Assembly: GCF_013201605.1 (NCBI RefSeq)
Contig: NZ_CP053848.1
Span: forward strand, 1,580,931-1,644,930
DNA length: 64,000 nt
Direction: 5' to 3'
Source: Campylobacter ornithocola
GTDB taxonomy: Bacteria > Campylobacterota > Campylobacteria > Campylobacterales > Campylobacteraceae
Shown here: one piece after another, positions 51,871-62,023 of the stretch
Layout: each line of letters begins with the position of its first letter
Position numbering within the stretch: position 1 is the first letter of the stretch
Position numbers and translations under genes: made by a program
The notes under the pieces: model-generated
Database searches by the model: none
Told to the model about the DNA's origin: nothing
What the model saw: the letters and a program-made list of their open reading frames with translations, nothing else

Positions 51871-53208
51871 ATGAATTTTTTACAAAAACTAGCTCTTTCT
51901 TACTCACACAAGGCTATGCAAAAATCTTTAGAAAATGGCTTTAATGTTAAACTTTTAAAAAAGGGGCAAGAAAAAAAAGTTAATTCAAAAAAATCTTATA
52001 TGTTATATGCTCATATACCATTTTGTCATACTTTTTGCCCATACTGCAGTTTTCATAAATACTACTACAATGAAGATTTAGCAAAAAGGTATTTTGAAAG
52101 TTTAAGAGAAGAAATCAAACAAATCAAAGATAAAGGATTTGATTTTACCTCTATGTATGTAGGTGGTGGTACTACTTTAATCAACGAAGAAGAACTTGCT
52201 AAAACCTTAGAACTTTGCAAAAAATTATTTAATATCAAAGAAATTTCTTGTGAAACCGATCCAAATCACATTAATCCTAAAAAGCTAGAAATGTTTAAAG
52301 GACTAATCGATCGTTTAAGCTGTGGTATACAAAGTTTTGATGATGATATCTTAAAAAAAGTAGCAAGGTATAATAAATTTGGTTCAAATAAAGAACTACA
52401 AGAAAAGCTTTCTAAAGCTATAGGTGTACTTCCTATTATGAGTATTGATTTAATTTTTAATTTTCCTTCCCAAACCAAAGAGCAACTACTAAAAGATTTA
52501 GAAATAGCCAAAAGCTTAAAACCTCAGCAAATTACAACTTATCCTTTAATGAAATCAAACCTTACAAAGGATAATATTGCTAAAACTTTAGGTGTAAGCT
52601 TTAAAGATCATGAATTTGAATTTTATAAAATCATTATAGATTTCTTTAAAGACTACGAAAGAAATAATGCATGGTCTTTTTCACTAGAAAAAAATACCTT
52701 TAACGATGAGTATGTAAGTTCTCACCATGAGTACTTGGGTGTAGGAAGTGGTGCCTTTAGTTTTTTAGATGGAGAACTTTTAATCAATGCTTTTAACTTA
52801 AATGATTATTCTAAGCTTATCAAAGAAAAGCAAAATGCTAATATTGCCAAAGCTAATTTTAGTAAAAAAGAAATCATTAAGTATGTTTTTTTAACAGAAA
52901 TGTTTGCTGGTAAAATTGAGATTAATAAATTTAATAAAACCTTAGAATGCAACCTAGAAAAAGATCTTTTTATAGAGCTTTTAGGGCTTAAATTAAGCGG
53001 GGCTATAAAAAAAGAAAGCAATACTTTATATACAAGTGAATTTGGACGTTATTTGTTTATGGTTTTAATGAAAGATTTTTATACAGGTATGGATTTAGTG
53101 CGTGCTGTATTTAGAGATGATAAACGCTTACAAGATAAAGAACGCATTAATATCATGCAGGAAAATGTTGATCCACTTGATTTTAAAAGCATGGAATTTA
53201 AAGGATAA
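51871..53208 (+). CDS. HemN-like radical SAM protein (coproporphyrinogen oxidase family)
   Basis: A 445 aa radical SAM protein like Cj0363c. The [4Fe-4S] SAM motif is C52-x3-C56-x2-C59 in IPFCHTFCPYCSFHKYY, the form of the HemN/HemW family. MYVGGGTTLI and CETDPNHI also match. HemN-like members include coproporphyrinogen III dehydrogenase and haem chaperone HemW; sequence alone does not settle which, so I do not give a symbol. It is convergent with the HemJ-like gene. AGGAAAAAT precedes the ATG. Confidence 0.85.
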   Translation: MNFLQKLALSYSHKAMQKSLENGFNVKLLKKGQEKKVNSKKSYMLYAHIPFCHTFCPYCSFHKYYYNEDLAKRYFESLREEIKQIKDKGFDFTSMYVGGGTTLINEEELAKTLELCKKLFNIKEISCETDPNHINPKKLEMFKGLIDRLSCGIQSFDDDILKKVARYNKFGSNKELQEKLSKAIGVLPIMSIDLIFNFPSQTKEQLLKDLEIAKSLKPQQITTYPLMKSNLTKDNIAKTLGVSFKDHEFEFYKIIIDFFKDYERNNAWSFSLEKNTFNDEYVSSHHEYLGVGSGAFSFLDGELLINAFNLNDYSKLIKEKQNANIAKANFSKKEIIKYVFLTEMFAGKIEINKFNKTLECNLEKDLFIELLGLKLSGAIKKESNTLYTSEFGRYLFMVLMKDFYTGMDLVRAVFRDDKRLQDKERINIMQENVDPLDFKSMEFKG

Positions 53209-53235
53209 AAAGCCTTTTTTTTAAAGGCTTTTTAT
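53205..53235. terminator. Bidirectional terminator hairpin
   Basis: ATAAAAAGCCTTT (53205-53217) pairs with AAAGGCTTTTTAT (53223-53235) around a TTTTT loop. It lies between convergent stops and provides a T-run for both strands. Confidence 0.85.
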
Positions 53236-53684
53236 TAAAATGGTCTTATTACCATCATTACAGCAATTATAATAAACAATATCGTTGGAATTTCATTATA
53301 AGCTCTAAAAAATTTCCCACTTTTTTGACAAGTATCGTTTTGAAGTTGTCTATAATAATAATAATTTTGCAAATGATAAATAATCAAAAGCAAAGCACAA
53401 GTTAATTTAGCATGCATATATCCGCCCACCATTAACACATCTTTATTTGCTATCATCATCAAACTTCCAGTGATTGCAGTAACTATCATTGCTGGAGTTT
53501 GGATATAAAAATATAGTTTTCTTTCTTGAATTTTTACTACTTCTACAAAGCCTTTATTATCTTTATGCTCTGTATGATAAACAAAAAGTCTTGGCAAATA
53601 AAACATTCCAGCCATCCATGAAACAAAAGCCAAATAATGCACCATTTTAATCCACAAATACCATTCATTCAAAAAATCTAACAT
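53235..53684 (-). CDS. HemJ-family (UPF0093) membrane protein
   Basis: A 149 aa membrane protein with four hydrophobic segments, of the UPF0093/HemJ family, some members of which are the protoporphyrinogen IX oxidase of haem synthesis. MVHYLAFVSWMAGMFYLPRLFVYH contains the conserved His and the MAGMFYLPRLFVYH signature. The gene lies in the same small block as a HemN-like gene, which agrees with a haem role. It overlaps lspA by 7 nt. Confidence 0.87.
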   Translation of the reverse strand: MLDFLNEWYLWIKMVHYLAFVSWMAGMFYLPRLFVYHTEHKDNKGFVEVVKIQERKLYFYIQTPAMIVTAITGSLMMIANKDVLMVGGYMHAKLTCALLLIIYHLQNYYYYRQLQNDTCQKSGKFFRAYNEIPTILFIIIAVMMVIRPF

Positions 53685-54133
53685 TTTTCTCCTTTTTTAT
53701 TAAAAATTTCTTTTATTAAAATCAAAGCCACGCTAATGTTTATCATCACATCGGCAAAATTAAATACAGCAAATTCAAACCACTTATGCCAAAAGACAAA
53801 ATCCACCACACCTATATGCACAAAACGATCAAACAAATTTGAACATCCAGCAGAAAGCATAATAGCAAAAGCAATTAAATGCGTTTTAAAAAATTCTTTT
53901 TGATAGAGTAAATATACAAATAAAGCTATAATAAAAATAAGCTGTATATATTTTAAATACTCTCCCAAAAATGCAAACATTGAAAAGGCTACACCAGTGT
54001 TATAAGTTAAAACCAAATCAAAAAATTCACCCTTATACTCAAGTCCTTGTAAAAATAAATACTTAATCACTTGATCTAATATAAAAACTAGAAAAAAAAT
54101 AAACCAAAATTTTAAAGACAAAATTTTAAGCAT
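53678..54133 (-). CDS. lspA: Lipoprotein signal peptidase
   Basis: Inner-membrane aspartic protease that cuts signal peptides of lipoproteins after acylation. The 151 aa protein has four membrane segments. Catalytic Asp residues are in [16 protein letters not shown] (first) and FNFADVMIN (second). The N-terminal LDQVIKYLF and [12 protein letters not shown] are typical. It overlaps glmM by 8 nt and the HemJ-like gene by 7 nt. Corresponds to Cj0361. Confidence 0.95.
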   Translation of the reverse strand: MLKILSLKFWFIFFLVFILDQVIKYLFLQGLEYKGEFFDLVLTYNTGVAFSMFAFLGEYLKYIQLIFIIALFVYLLYQKEFFKTHLIAFAIMLSAGCSNLFDRFVHIGVVDFVFWHKWFEFAVFNFADVMINISVALILIKEIFNKKGEKC

Positions 54134-55463
54134 TCAATGCTTTCATAAAAAAGTTTTCTACAGTTTTCATTTCTTTTTCTAAAAGCTTAATATCTTTTGC
54201 TTCAAGCAATAAGCGTATTAAATTTTCTGTACCTGAATACCTAAACAAACTAGCAATTCCTTTTTTCTCTAAATCTTTTTTCAACTCATCCAAACCCGCA
54301 AGCTTGCTTAAGTCTTTTTTCTCTGAAATTTTAAGATTATGTAAAAGTTGTGGATAAGGCTTAACTTGATTTAAAATTTCACTTGCACTTTTTGCTTCGC
54401 TAAGCATTAAAGCACTAAATTGCAAAGCAGCTACCAAACCATCTCCAGTTTTTGCATAATCACTAAAGATAATATGCCCACTTTGCTCTCCTCCAAAATT
54501 TCCGCCACATTCTTTGAGTTTTTCAAGTACATATTTATCGCCTACATTGCAAGTTTCATGTGTGATTTTGTGTTTATTTAAAAACTCTTTTAAAGCACCA
54601 TTACTCATTATAGTGCTAACTACACTCGATTTTAACTTACCTTGTTTTTTCAAAAATAAGGCTAAAACTCCTAAAAGACTATCTCCATGAGCTACATCAC
54701 CTTTTTCATCTACGACAACTAAACGATCTGCATCTCCATCAAAAGCAAAACCCACATCTGCTCTAAATTTCTTTACTTCCAAAGCTAAATTTAAAGGATG
54801 TAAAGCTCCACAATTTTCATTAATATTTAAGCCATTTGGCTTATCATTAATCACGATTACATCTGCACCTAATTCTTTAAAAACCGTAGGTGCTACCTTA
54901 TAAGAAGCTCCATGGGCTACATCTAATACAACACGCAAAGACTTTAAAGTTAGTTCTTTAGGAAAAGAATTTTTTATAGAAACAATATATCTTCCTATCA
55001 CATCATCAATTCTTTTTGCTTGTCCAATTTGTGACTTTGTTGTTCTTGCTTCTTCTATGAGTTTATCATTAAAATAAATTTCTTCTATTTTTGCTTCTGC
55101 TTGTTCATCAAGTTTATTTCCATGTGCATCAAAAAACTTAATGCCATTATCATAGTAAGGATTATGCGAAGCTGATATCATAATACCCGCATCACAACGC
55201 ATATCTTCAGTTAAAAACGCAATAGCAGGTGTTGGCATAGGTCCTATTTCTATAACATTATAACCTATAGAAGTTAGTCCTGAAACGATAGCATTTTCTA
55301 TCATATAACCACTTCTTCTTGTATCTTTTCCAACTAAGATATTGTTTGTAAGAGCTTTGTCTTTAAAATAAATTCCAGCAGCCATAGCCAAACGCATAGC
55401 CAAAAATGAATCTAAAAATTCACCCGCTTTACCGCGTACTCCATCTGTTCCAAAAAGTTTCAT
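54126..55463 (-). CDS. glmM: Phosphoglucosamine mutase
   Basis: Converts glucosamine-6-phosphate to glucosamine-1-phosphate for UDP-GlcNAc and cell wall synthesis. The start at 55463 ([14 protein letters not shown]) is used because this is the family N terminus and AAAGG precedes it; an upstream in-frame ATG would add 37 hydrophobic residues and is rejected. The phosphoserine loop is [15 protein letters not shown], the metal loop is FAFDGDADR and the sugar-phosphate site is [10 protein letters not shown]. 445 aa. Confidence 0.96.
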   Translation of the reverse strand: MKLFGTDGVRGKAGEFLDSFLAMRLAMAAGIYFKDKALTNNILVGKDTRRSGYMIENAIVSGLTSIGYNVIEIGPMPTPAIAFLTEDMRCDAGIMISASHNPYYDNGIKFFDAHGNKLDEQAEAKIEEIYFNDKLIEEARTTKSQIGQAKRIDDVIGRYIVSIKNSFPKELTLKSLRVVLDVAHGASYKVAPTVFKELGADVIVINDKPNGLNINENCGALHPLNLALEVKKFRADVGFAFDGDADRLVVVDEKGDVAHGDSLLGVLALFLKKQGKLKSSVVSTIMSNGALKEFLNKHKITHETCNVGDKYVLEKLKECGGNFGGEQSGHIIFSDYAKTGDGLVAALQFSALMLSEAKSASEILNQVKPYPQLLHNLKISEKKDLSKLAGLDELKKDLEKKGIASLFRYSGTENLIRLLLEAKDIKLLEKEMKTVENFFMKALNA

Positions 55464-55595
55464 TTTTTTACCTTTGATTTTAAGTATTGAAATTATAAGA
55501 AAAAAAGTTAAGTAATGTATAAATACAAAATTTTTATAAGCATTAGTTAGTAATAAAAATATATAATTTTTCAAAATTTCACTTAAGGAAAATGA

Positions 55596-56771
55596 ATGAA
55601 AAAAATTATCGCAGGAATTGTGGTATTAATTTTATTAATTATAGGGTTTTTTACTTCGACCTCTTATATTAATTCTATCAATGGAAAAATCTTTGCTCAA
55701 ATGAGTCAAGACACAACATATTATAGTGTTGAAGATGCTAATTACACTAAAGGACTTTTAAATTCCAAAGGAAGTTTTATAGCTACACTTAATGACTTGC
55801 CTTATAGTTTTAAAGTGAATGTGGATTTTTCTAATAATTTTTTCACAAGTGACAATGCTATCGTTTCTATTTTGAATGAAAATGAAGATTTAGAAGGTAT
55901 TTTTCCAAATGAAGAGATCTTTAAAATCTTAGTTAGTACAAAAGGCGATAACATAGCAATCAATGCAAAAATAAACGATATCAATTTCACACGCAATGAT
56001 ACAAATTTAGTTTTAAATAATACATCTTTTAAAATTCTAGGTACAACTGAATTTGTTAAGAATATGGAGCTTAATCTAGGTTATGTTTTATTAGAGCAAC
56101 TATCTCATGAAGAAAAATTTGAAGCAAAAAATATCAAAATTTCTGAATTTCCTATACAAAAATTAAGTTTTAATGATATCTTTAGTCCTAGTAGAAATAG
56201 TGAGCAAAATATAAGCATTGATAGTGTTAATTTTATAAGTTCTATTACTTTTGACTTTGATAAATTAAAAATTTTTGCAAAAACAGCTCAAAATGCCCAA
56301 AATGATTATGATAGTGTTTTAAAACTAGATTTAGCTAAATTTAACCTTGCAAATGAAAACTTTATGTTAAATAACATTAGCTTAGATATGAATTTTAACA
56401 ATCTTTCTAAAAAAGCTTATGATAGTTTAGTGCAAAACTCAAACACTGATATTTTTTCTATGATGCTTTTAGCAAGTCAGTTTTTAAAAGCAAACCCACA
56501 AATCATCTTAAACAATCTAAGCTTTGAAAAAGAAGGTAAAAAATTTGATGCAAATGGACAAACCATTTTTACTGAAAATAATATAAAATCACAATTTCAT
56601 GCAAATACAGAAATTCTTCCTAGTCAAATTTGGCCTGATTTTGCAAATTTTGATACTTATTTTGTAGATAATAACGGCTCTTATGTACTTGATTTTATCT
56701 ATGATGATTCTAATAAAAGCGATGTTACAACTATCATTAATGGTGAAAGACTTACTATAGATCTACAATGA
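55596..56771 (+). CDS. DUF945/YdgA-family protein
   Basis: A 391 aa protein with one N-terminal membrane segment ([22 protein letters not shown]) and a long beta-rich periplasmic part, of the DUF945/YdgA family; function unknown. The [23 protein letters not shown] motif near residue 310 is characteristic. AAGGAAAATGA precedes the ATG. Its stop overlaps the rarA start by 4 nt (ATGA). It is divergent from glmM across a 132-nt gap. Confidence 0.78.
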   Translation: MKKIIAGIVVLILLIIGFFTSTSYINSINGKIFAQMSQDTTYYSVEDANYTKGLLNSKGSFIATLNDLPYSFKVNVDFSNNFFTSDNAIVSILNENEDLEGIFPNEEIFKILVSTKGDNIAINAKINDINFTRNDTNLVLNNTSFKILGTTEFVKNMELNLGYVLLEQLSHEEKFEAKNIKISEFPIQKLSFNDIFSPSRNSEQNISIDSVNFISSITFDFDKLKIFAKTAQNAQNDYDSVLKLDLAKFNLANENFMLNNISLDMNFNNLSKKAYDSLVQNSNTDIFSMMLLASQFLKANPQIILNNLSFEKEGKKFDANGQTIFTENNIKSQFHANTEILPSQIWPDFANFDTYFVDNNGSYVLDFIYDDSNKSDVTTIINGERLTIDLQ

Positions 56772-57958
56772 CAAATTTAAGCTTAACTTTTCGTCCTAAA
56801 ACTTTAGATGAAGTTTTAGGGCAAGAAAATTTAGTGGAAATTTTTAAAAAATTCATACAAGTTTCAAAACTCCCTCATAGTGTATTTTTTGGTCCAGCAG
56901 GTTGTGGAAAGACTTCTTTTGCAAGGGCAATAGCATATGAGTATAAACTAGACTTTTATGAGTTTGATGGGGGAAATTTTAAGCTTGAAGAGCTTAGAAA
57001 AATACTAGGTAATTACGAAAATTCTTTATATAAACCTTTGATATTTATCGATGAGGTGCATAGGCTTTCAAAAACTCAACAAGAAATGCTTTTAATCCCT
57101 TTGGAAAATCAAAAATGCCTTTTTATAGGTGCAAGTACTGAAAACCCTTATTTTACTTTAACTTCAGGCATAAGAAGCAGAAGTATGCTTTTTGAATTTA
57201 AAGGTTTAGAGTATAAAGACCTAGAAAAACTTGCCACAAAGGTACAAGAAAAACTCCAATGTAAAATCGATGATGATGCTAAAGACTTTTTGATCACTTC
57301 TAGTGCAAATGATGCAAGAAGTTTTTTAAATTTATGTGAGTTTGCTTTGGCTTTAGATAACACTCACATCACGCTTGAAACTTTGAAAAAATTAAGAGCG
57401 AATGTTTTAAGCGATGGCACTTCAAGTAAAGATACACACTATAGACTAGCTAGTTCTATGATAAAAAGTTTAAGAGGAAGCGATGTAGATGCGAGTTTGT
57501 ATTATCTTGCGAGGTTGATTGATGGGGGTGAAAGTGCGGATTTCATCGCTAGAAGATTAGTGATATTTGCAAGCGAAGATATCTCAAATGCCAACCCTCA
57601 AGCACTTAATCTAGCCACAAGCACACTCATAGCAGTAAAAAACATAGGCTATCCTGAAGCTAGGATCATCTTAGCTCAATGTGTGGTATTTTTAGCAAGT
57701 TCGCCTAAGTCAAACTCAAGCTATCTTGCTATAAATGAAGCACTAAATTATGTACAAAATAACCCTGCTTTAAAAATACTCCCTTATCTTGATAATAACA
57801 ACCCTCAAAGAAAAAACTACCTTTATCCGCATGATTTTGGTGGCTGGGTTAAGCAAAGATACTTAGAAAAAGATTTGAAATTTTATCATAGTAAAGGCAT
57901 AGGCTTTGAAGCACAACTAGACTTATGGCTAAATGATATGAAAAGAGTTAAAAAGTGA
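56768..57958 (+). CDS. rarA: Replication-associated recombination protein RarA (MgsA)
   Basis: AAA+ ATPase related to the clamp loader that acts at stalled replication forks. The 396 aa protein has FRPKTLDEVLGQENL at the start, Walker A FFGPAGCGKTSFARA, Walker B IFIDEVHR and sensor 1 FIGASTENPYF, followed by SRS-type arginine region and a C-terminal tetramerisation domain with the PHDFGGWVKQRYL motif. The first codon overlaps the DUF945 gene stop. Confidence 0.93.
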   Translation: MTNLSLTFRPKTLDEVLGQENLVEIFKKFIQVSKLPHSVFFGPAGCGKTSFARAIAYEYKLDFYEFDGGNFKLEELRKILGNYENSLYKPLIFIDEVHRLSKTQQEMLLIPLENQKCLFIGASTENPYFTLTSGIRSRSMLFEFKGLEYKDLEKLATKVQEKLQCKIDDDAKDFLITSSANDARSFLNLCEFALALDNTHITLETLKKLRANVLSDGTSSKDTHYRLASSMIKSLRGSDVDASLYYLARLIDGGESADFIARRLVIFASEDISNANPQALNLATSTLIAVKNIGYPEARIILAQCVVFLASSPKSNSSYLAINEALNYVQNNPALKILPYLDNNNPQRKNYLYPHDFGGWVKQRYLEKDLKFYHSKGIGFEAQLDLWLNDMKRVKK

Positions 57959-58003
57959 TTTTAAGCACAATGTAAAAATATTTTTATATAATTTTCATTT
58001 TTT

Positions 58004-58079
58004 GGTTCCGTAGCTCAGTTGGTAGAGCACCACCTTGACATGGTGGTGGTCGTTGGTTCAAGTCCAATCGGAGCCACCA
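58004..58079 (+). tRNA. tRNA-Val (GAC)
   Basis: Acceptor GGTTCCG pairs with CGGAGCC (one G-U and related wobble), then A and an encoded CCA. The anticodon loop TTGACAT gives GAC (valine). The D-arm GCTCAGTTGGTAGAGC and T-arm GGTTCAAGTCC are typical. It lies 45 nt after rarA. The restriction system begins 304 nt downstream; no copy of the tRNA 3' end was found behind that system. Confidence 0.95.
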
Positions 58080-58383
58080 TTTTTTATTTCTTTCGATTTC
58101 TTTAATTTCCAAATTTATCTTCACAATAATAAAATTAAAATATACAGTGATTCAATTAAAAATCAATAAATTTCATTAAGTAAAACCTATTTTGATAATA
58201 AAATATGAACTTTATAATATAGCTAAAATTAAACATCTTGTACAATAATAACTTTAATAAGTATCACAGCGTTTAAATGCTAACATAATCTACATTTTTC
58301 AATATAAATTAATTATAAAAATAAAAAATTACTTGAATAATACTTTAAATGTAGCACAAATTAACTATTAAAATGGGATAAAA
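58080..58383. other. AT-rich gap between tRNA-Val and the restriction system
   Basis: 304 nt without a credible gene. A candidate -10, TATAAT at 58213-58218, and a further T/A-rich stretch around 58330-58360 could start the downstream operon, but the distance to the start codon leaves the true promoter unclear. I saw no repeat or inverted repeat that would act as operator or attachment site. Confidence 0.5.
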
Positions 58384-59388
58384 ATGCAAAATAATAGTTT
58401 TGATATTTCAAATCGTAGATATATTGGTTCAAAAGCAAAATTAGTAAAATGGATTTTTGAAAATTTAAATCTAGAAAATATTGAAAGTATTTGTGATATT
58501 TTTGCTGGCAGTGGTGTTATAGCTAGTAATTTTACAAAAAAACCTCAAATAAAAAATATTATACTGAATGATTTGCTTTACTCAAATGAACTTATTTATT
58601 CTGCATTTTTTTTAGGACAAAATATAAATTTCAAGCCATTATTAGAATTAACAAATTTATTTAATAATAAACTTGATCTGAAACCTAATTATTTCAGCGA
58701 CAATTTTAGTGATAAATTCTTTAGTTATAACGATTGTCTTAAAATAGGTTCTATTAGAGAATATATAGCTTTTTTACAAATAGATGATATTAGTAAAAAT
58801 ATACTTTTAGCTAGTCTTATTTATTCAATGGATAAAATTGCAAACACTGTAGGTCATTATGAAGCTTATAGAAAATCTCATATTCCACAAGACAAATTCA
58901 TTTTTAAATTAATTAAACCAATAAAACATAATAAAACTATACAAATTTATAGACAAAACGCAAATAATTTAGCAAAGGAAATAAAAGCTGATCTTATTTT
59001 TATTGATCCACCTTACAATTCAAGACAATACAGTAGATTTTATCACATATACGAGAATTTAGTAGAATGGAAAAAACCTAAACTAAGTGGTATAGCTTTA
59101 AAACCTATTGCTAATAATATGAGTGAATATTGTCGATCAAATGCAAGTAAAGAACTTGAAAATTTAATCGCAAATTTAAAATGCAAGAAAATAGCTTTAA
59201 CTTACAATAATACCTACAATTCTAAATCTAAATCATCACAAAATAAAATTAGTTTTAGCGAAATTGAAAATATCTTAAAACAAAAAGGTAAAGTAACTAT
59301 CAAAGAGAAAAAACATAGTTACTTTAACACTGGCAAAACAAAATTTAATGAGCATAAAGAATATTTATTTATAGTAGAGGTAAAATAA
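58384..59388 (+). CDS. DNA adenine methyltransferase (D12 class, FokI/type IIS-like)
   Basis: Likely one of two adenine methylases of a type IIS restriction-modification system. The 334 aa protein begins with NRRYIGSKAKLVKWI, the N-terminal motif of the FokI/MjaIII-type methylases, the SAM-binding motif is DIFAGSGVIASNF (residues 38-50) and the catalytic motif is IDPPYNSRQYSRFYH (D208 at DPPY). The ATG follows AATGGGATAAAA. The stop overlaps the next ATG (TAATG). The gene is A/T-rich with Lys/Asn/Ile-rich protein, more than the housekeeping genes, which suggests transfer. Confidence 0.88.
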   Translation: MQNNSFDISNRRYIGSKAKLVKWIFENLNLENIESICDIFAGSGVIASNFTKKPQIKNIILNDLLYSNELIYSAFFLGQNINFKPLLELTNLFNNKLDLKPNYFSDNFSDKFFSYNDCLKIGSIREYIAFLQIDDISKNILLASLIYSMDKIANTVGHYEAYRKSHIPQDKFIFKLIKPIKHNKTIQIYRQNANNLAKEIKADLIFIDPPYNSRQYSRFYHIYENLVEWKKPKLSGIALKPIANNMSEYCRSNASKELENLIANLKCKKIALTYNNTYNSKSKSSQNKISFSEIENILKQKGKVTIKEKKHSYFNTGKTKFNEHKEYLFIVEVK

Positions 59389-60299
59389 TGAAAATTACTC
59401 GTTCACCTCTTTTTTATGTTGGTGATAAATATAAATTAATGGGACAACTTAAAAAATTATTTCCTGAAACAATAAATAAATTTATTGAACCATTTGTTGG
59501 TGGCGGAAGTGTATTTTTAAATACTAAAGCAAATGAATATTTAGTAAATGATATTGATACAAATGTCATTAATTTGCATAAAACTTTAAGTAAATTTGAT
59601 ATCGATACACTTTTAAATGAATTATCTAAAATTGTTCATAATTATGGCTTATCATTTTCTTTTAAAGGAATTACAGTTCCTGATAATTTAAAAAGACAAT
59701 ATATTAAAACATATTATGCTAAGTATAATAAATTAGCGTATGAAAAATTAAGAAAAGATTTTAATAATGATAAAAATAATATACTTTATTTATATATTCT
59801 TTTAATTTATGGATTTAATCGTATTATTAGATTTAACTCAAAAGGAAATTTTAACCTTCCTGTTGGCAATGTAGACTTTAATATAAATGTTTATAATGCT
59901 CTTAAAAATTATATTAGTTTTATGCAAAAAAATAAAATTCATTTTGAAAATAATGATTATATAAATTTTATTAACAAAATTCATTTTGAAAATAATGATT
60001 ATGTTTATTTAGATCCACCTTACTTAATTTCTAATAGTGAATATAATAAATTTTGGAACATATCAAATGAAATAGCATTATATAAATTATTAGATGAGTT
60101 AAATTTAAAAAATATAAAATTTGGTATCACAAATCTTATTCATCACAAAGGCCAAACAAATAAAATATTAAAAAACTGGTCTCAAAAGTATAAAATTTTT
60201 AATATAAACAGTAATTATATTAGCTTCAATGATAATACTATTAAAACTGATAGTAAAGAAATTTTTGTAACAAATTACAATGGAGTATTTTATGGCTAG
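59388..60299 (+). CDS. DNA adenine methyltransferase (Dam-like, D12 class)
   Basis: Second methylase of the system, 303 aa, of the Dam/DpnM class. The N terminus SPLFYVGDKYKLMGQLKKLFP with FIEPFVGGGSVFLN (P35 and the glycine loop 38-40) is motif X/I; VYLDPPYLISNSEYNKFW (D209) is motif IV. Just before the catalytic motif 14 residues are repeated (NKIHFENNDY twice), by an in-frame DNA duplication. One methylase per strand is the rule for asymmetric type IIS sites. It overlaps both neighbours (1 nt upstream, 8 nt into the nuclease gene). Confidence 0.9.
   Translation: MKITRSPLFYVGDKYKLMGQLKKLFPETINKFIEPFVGGGSVFLNTKANEYLVNDIDTNVINLHKTLSKFDIDTLLNELSKIVHNYGLSFSFKGITVPDNLKRQYIKTYYAKYNKLAYEKLRKDFNNDKNNILYLYILLIYGFNRIIRFNSKGNFNLPVGNVDFNINVYNALKNYISFMQKNKIHFENNDYINFINKIHFENNDYVYLDPPYLISNSEYNKFWNISNEIALYKLLDELNLKNIKFGITNLIHHKGQTNKILKNWSQKYKIFNINSNYISFNDNTIKTDSKEIFVTNYNGVFYG
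59934..60002. repeat. Direct repeat, 27 nt, 42-nt period, inside the second methylase
   Basis: The same 27 nt (starting AAAATTCATTTTGAAAATAA, ending GATTAT) occur at 59934-59960 and 59976-60002. The period is 42 nt (14 codons), so gain or loss of a unit keeps the frame. The second copy ends 9 nt before the catalytic DPPY codons. Confidence 0.93.
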
Positions 60300-61914
60300 A
60301 AAAAATGAAAGAAAAATTTTAAGTTTTTCAACAACAATTAGAAATCCACGCAGAATATGTGAATTTTTAGCTATTTTATCTAAATTTGAAAATCAAGAAT
60401 TAACTCATGAAATCATTATGAATATTGTTAAAGATGTTTTAAAAAATAAACTTTATATTCCACGAGCAATGAAAGATATTTTGTTAAAAAATAATTTTGA
60501 AGATAAAAATTATATTTTTACCGATGAAGAACTAAATTATATTATCCAAAAATCTCCACAAAATCACAAAGAAAAAAATTTTGAGTTAGGCTGGGAAAGT
60601 AGATTTGATACTTGGTATAAGTTAATGAGCGAATTTGGATTCTGTTATTACTCTAAAAATAAAAAAATTCTTATTAGTGAAAGTGGTAAAATACTTATAA
60701 ATGCTGTATATGATATACATAATAATGTATTTAAAGATGATTGTGATGAAAGCTTAATAGGTAGTATATTTTTAAATGCTCTTTCTAAATATGAAATTGG
60801 TAATCCATATAAGAAAAATTTAAATTACAACAATCCTCTTAGAGTTCTTTTAAAACTACTTCAAAAACTTAAAATAAATAATAAAAGTCCACTTAATATT
60901 AAGGAAATTCCTATTTTACTATGCTGGCATAATAACAACACGGAAGAATTATATCAGTACATCATTGATTTAAGAAATGAAAATTACGATTTAACTTCTA
61001 TCCACTTTAATTATTCAGATGAAGTCATATATACAAAGTGTTTAGAACTTTTAGAAAGTAATAATCAAAAAAGATTTAAATTTAATCAAGTTATTAAAGA
61101 GGCAGTTGATGAATACATTAGAAAAATGCGTATAACAGGTGTTATTTCAATTCGTGGTAATGGCAAATTCATTGATATTAATAGTGATGAAATAGAAAAA
61201 GTAAAATATATAATTAATCTAAATTCTTGTTTTACAGGTAATTATTTAGACGATAGTGAAGCAAATAAATTAAATTTTTATAATTATATGGCGGAAATTG
61301 ATTCATATCTTATTACTACCAAACAAATATCAACTGATAATACTAATAAAAAAATAGACAAATTAAAAGAATTTGCAAATATTTATCAAGCAGAATCTAT
61401 AAAAAAAGAGCTGATGATCACATGTAGTAAAAAACAATCAAGTAAAGATGATCTATTAAAACTTATTGATAGGCCTTTGCGATTTGAATTTTTAACAGCA
61501 ATTTATTTGACACAAAATTTTAGTAATTTACATGTTATACCAAATTATAAAAGTGATGATGAAGGATACCCTATTTTTACTGCAAGTGGAGGTAAAGCAG
61601 ATATTATAGCATTTGATGAAAATACAGAAAGTTATATAGAAGTTAGCTTAATTCAAGATAGAACTCAAACTGCAAACGAAATGATACCTATCACAAGACA
61701 TTTACAAGAATATATAAAAAATAGTACTAACAACAAAAACAAATTTAGTGTTTTTATAGCTCCAAATATTCATAGTGATGTTAAAACTTATGCACAGTTT
61801 GCAAAAGATAAATTTAAAATTAATATACCTTATTACAATATAAGTGATTTTATAGCAAAGGTAGAAGATAGCGAAGAAATAATTGATTTAAATGATGAAA
61901 GTTTACTTATTTAA
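60292..61914 (+). CDS. AlwI-family type IIS restriction endonuclease
   Basis: Restriction nuclease that likely cuts at a fixed distance from an asymmetric site. The 540 aa protein starts MARKNERKILSFSTTIRNPRR; FSTTIRNPRRICEFLAIL resembles the N terminus of AlwI-family (RE_AlwI) enzymes. The catalytic region near the C terminus is GGKADIIAFDENTESYIEVSLI, with D437 and E450 as the likely metal ligands (D...E-V-S, lacking the classic Lys, as in this family). The ATG at 60292 follows GGAG by 6 nt; an earlier in-frame ATG at 60280 has no ribosome site. It overlaps the methylase by 8 nt. Family and specificity come from memory and need a search. Confidence 0.8.
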   Translation: MARKNERKILSFSTTIRNPRRICEFLAILSKFENQELTHEIIMNIVKDVLKNKLYIPRAMKDILLKNNFEDKNYIFTDEELNYIIQKSPQNHKEKNFELGWESRFDTWYKLMSEFGFCYYSKNKKILISESGKILINAVYDIHNNVFKDDCDESLIGSIFLNALSKYEIGNPYKKNLNYNNPLRVLLKLLQKLKINNKSPLNIKEIPILLCWHNNNTEELYQYIIDLRNENYDLTSIHFNYSDEVIYTKCLELLESNNQKRFKFNQVIKEAVDEYIRKMRITGVISIRGNGKFIDINSDEIEKVKYIINLNSCFTGNYLDDSEANKLNFYNYMAEIDSYLITTKQISTDNTNKKIDKLKEFANIYQAESIKKELMITCSKKQSSKDDLLKLIDRPLRFEFLTAIYLTQNFSNLHVIPNYKSDDEGYPIFTASGGKADIIAFDENTESYIEVSLIQDRTQTANEMIPITRHLQEYIKNSTNNKNKFSVFIAPNIHSDVKTYAQFAKDKFKINIPYYNISDFIAKVEDSEEIIDLNDESLLI

Positions 61915-61940
61915 TATTCCTAGTAAATAGAATTTTACTA

Positions 61941-61970
61941 AATAGAAATGGATACATACCCATTTCTATT
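61941..61970 (+). terminator. Terminator after the restriction operon
   Basis: AATAGAAATGG (61941-61951) pairs with CCATTTCTATT (61960-61970) around an 8-nt loop, followed by TTAT. A smaller repeat TAGTAAA/TTTACTA lies just upstream (61921-61940). Confidence 0.7.
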
Positions 61971-62023
61971 TTATATGCTTTATACTTTTATTCTAAATAA
62001 TAGAATTCAATTACACTATTGTT

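Noticed and set aside
58004..62000. Integrated element with tRNA-Val as attachment site
   Set aside because: No integrase and no repeat of the tRNA 3' end was found beyond the restriction genes.
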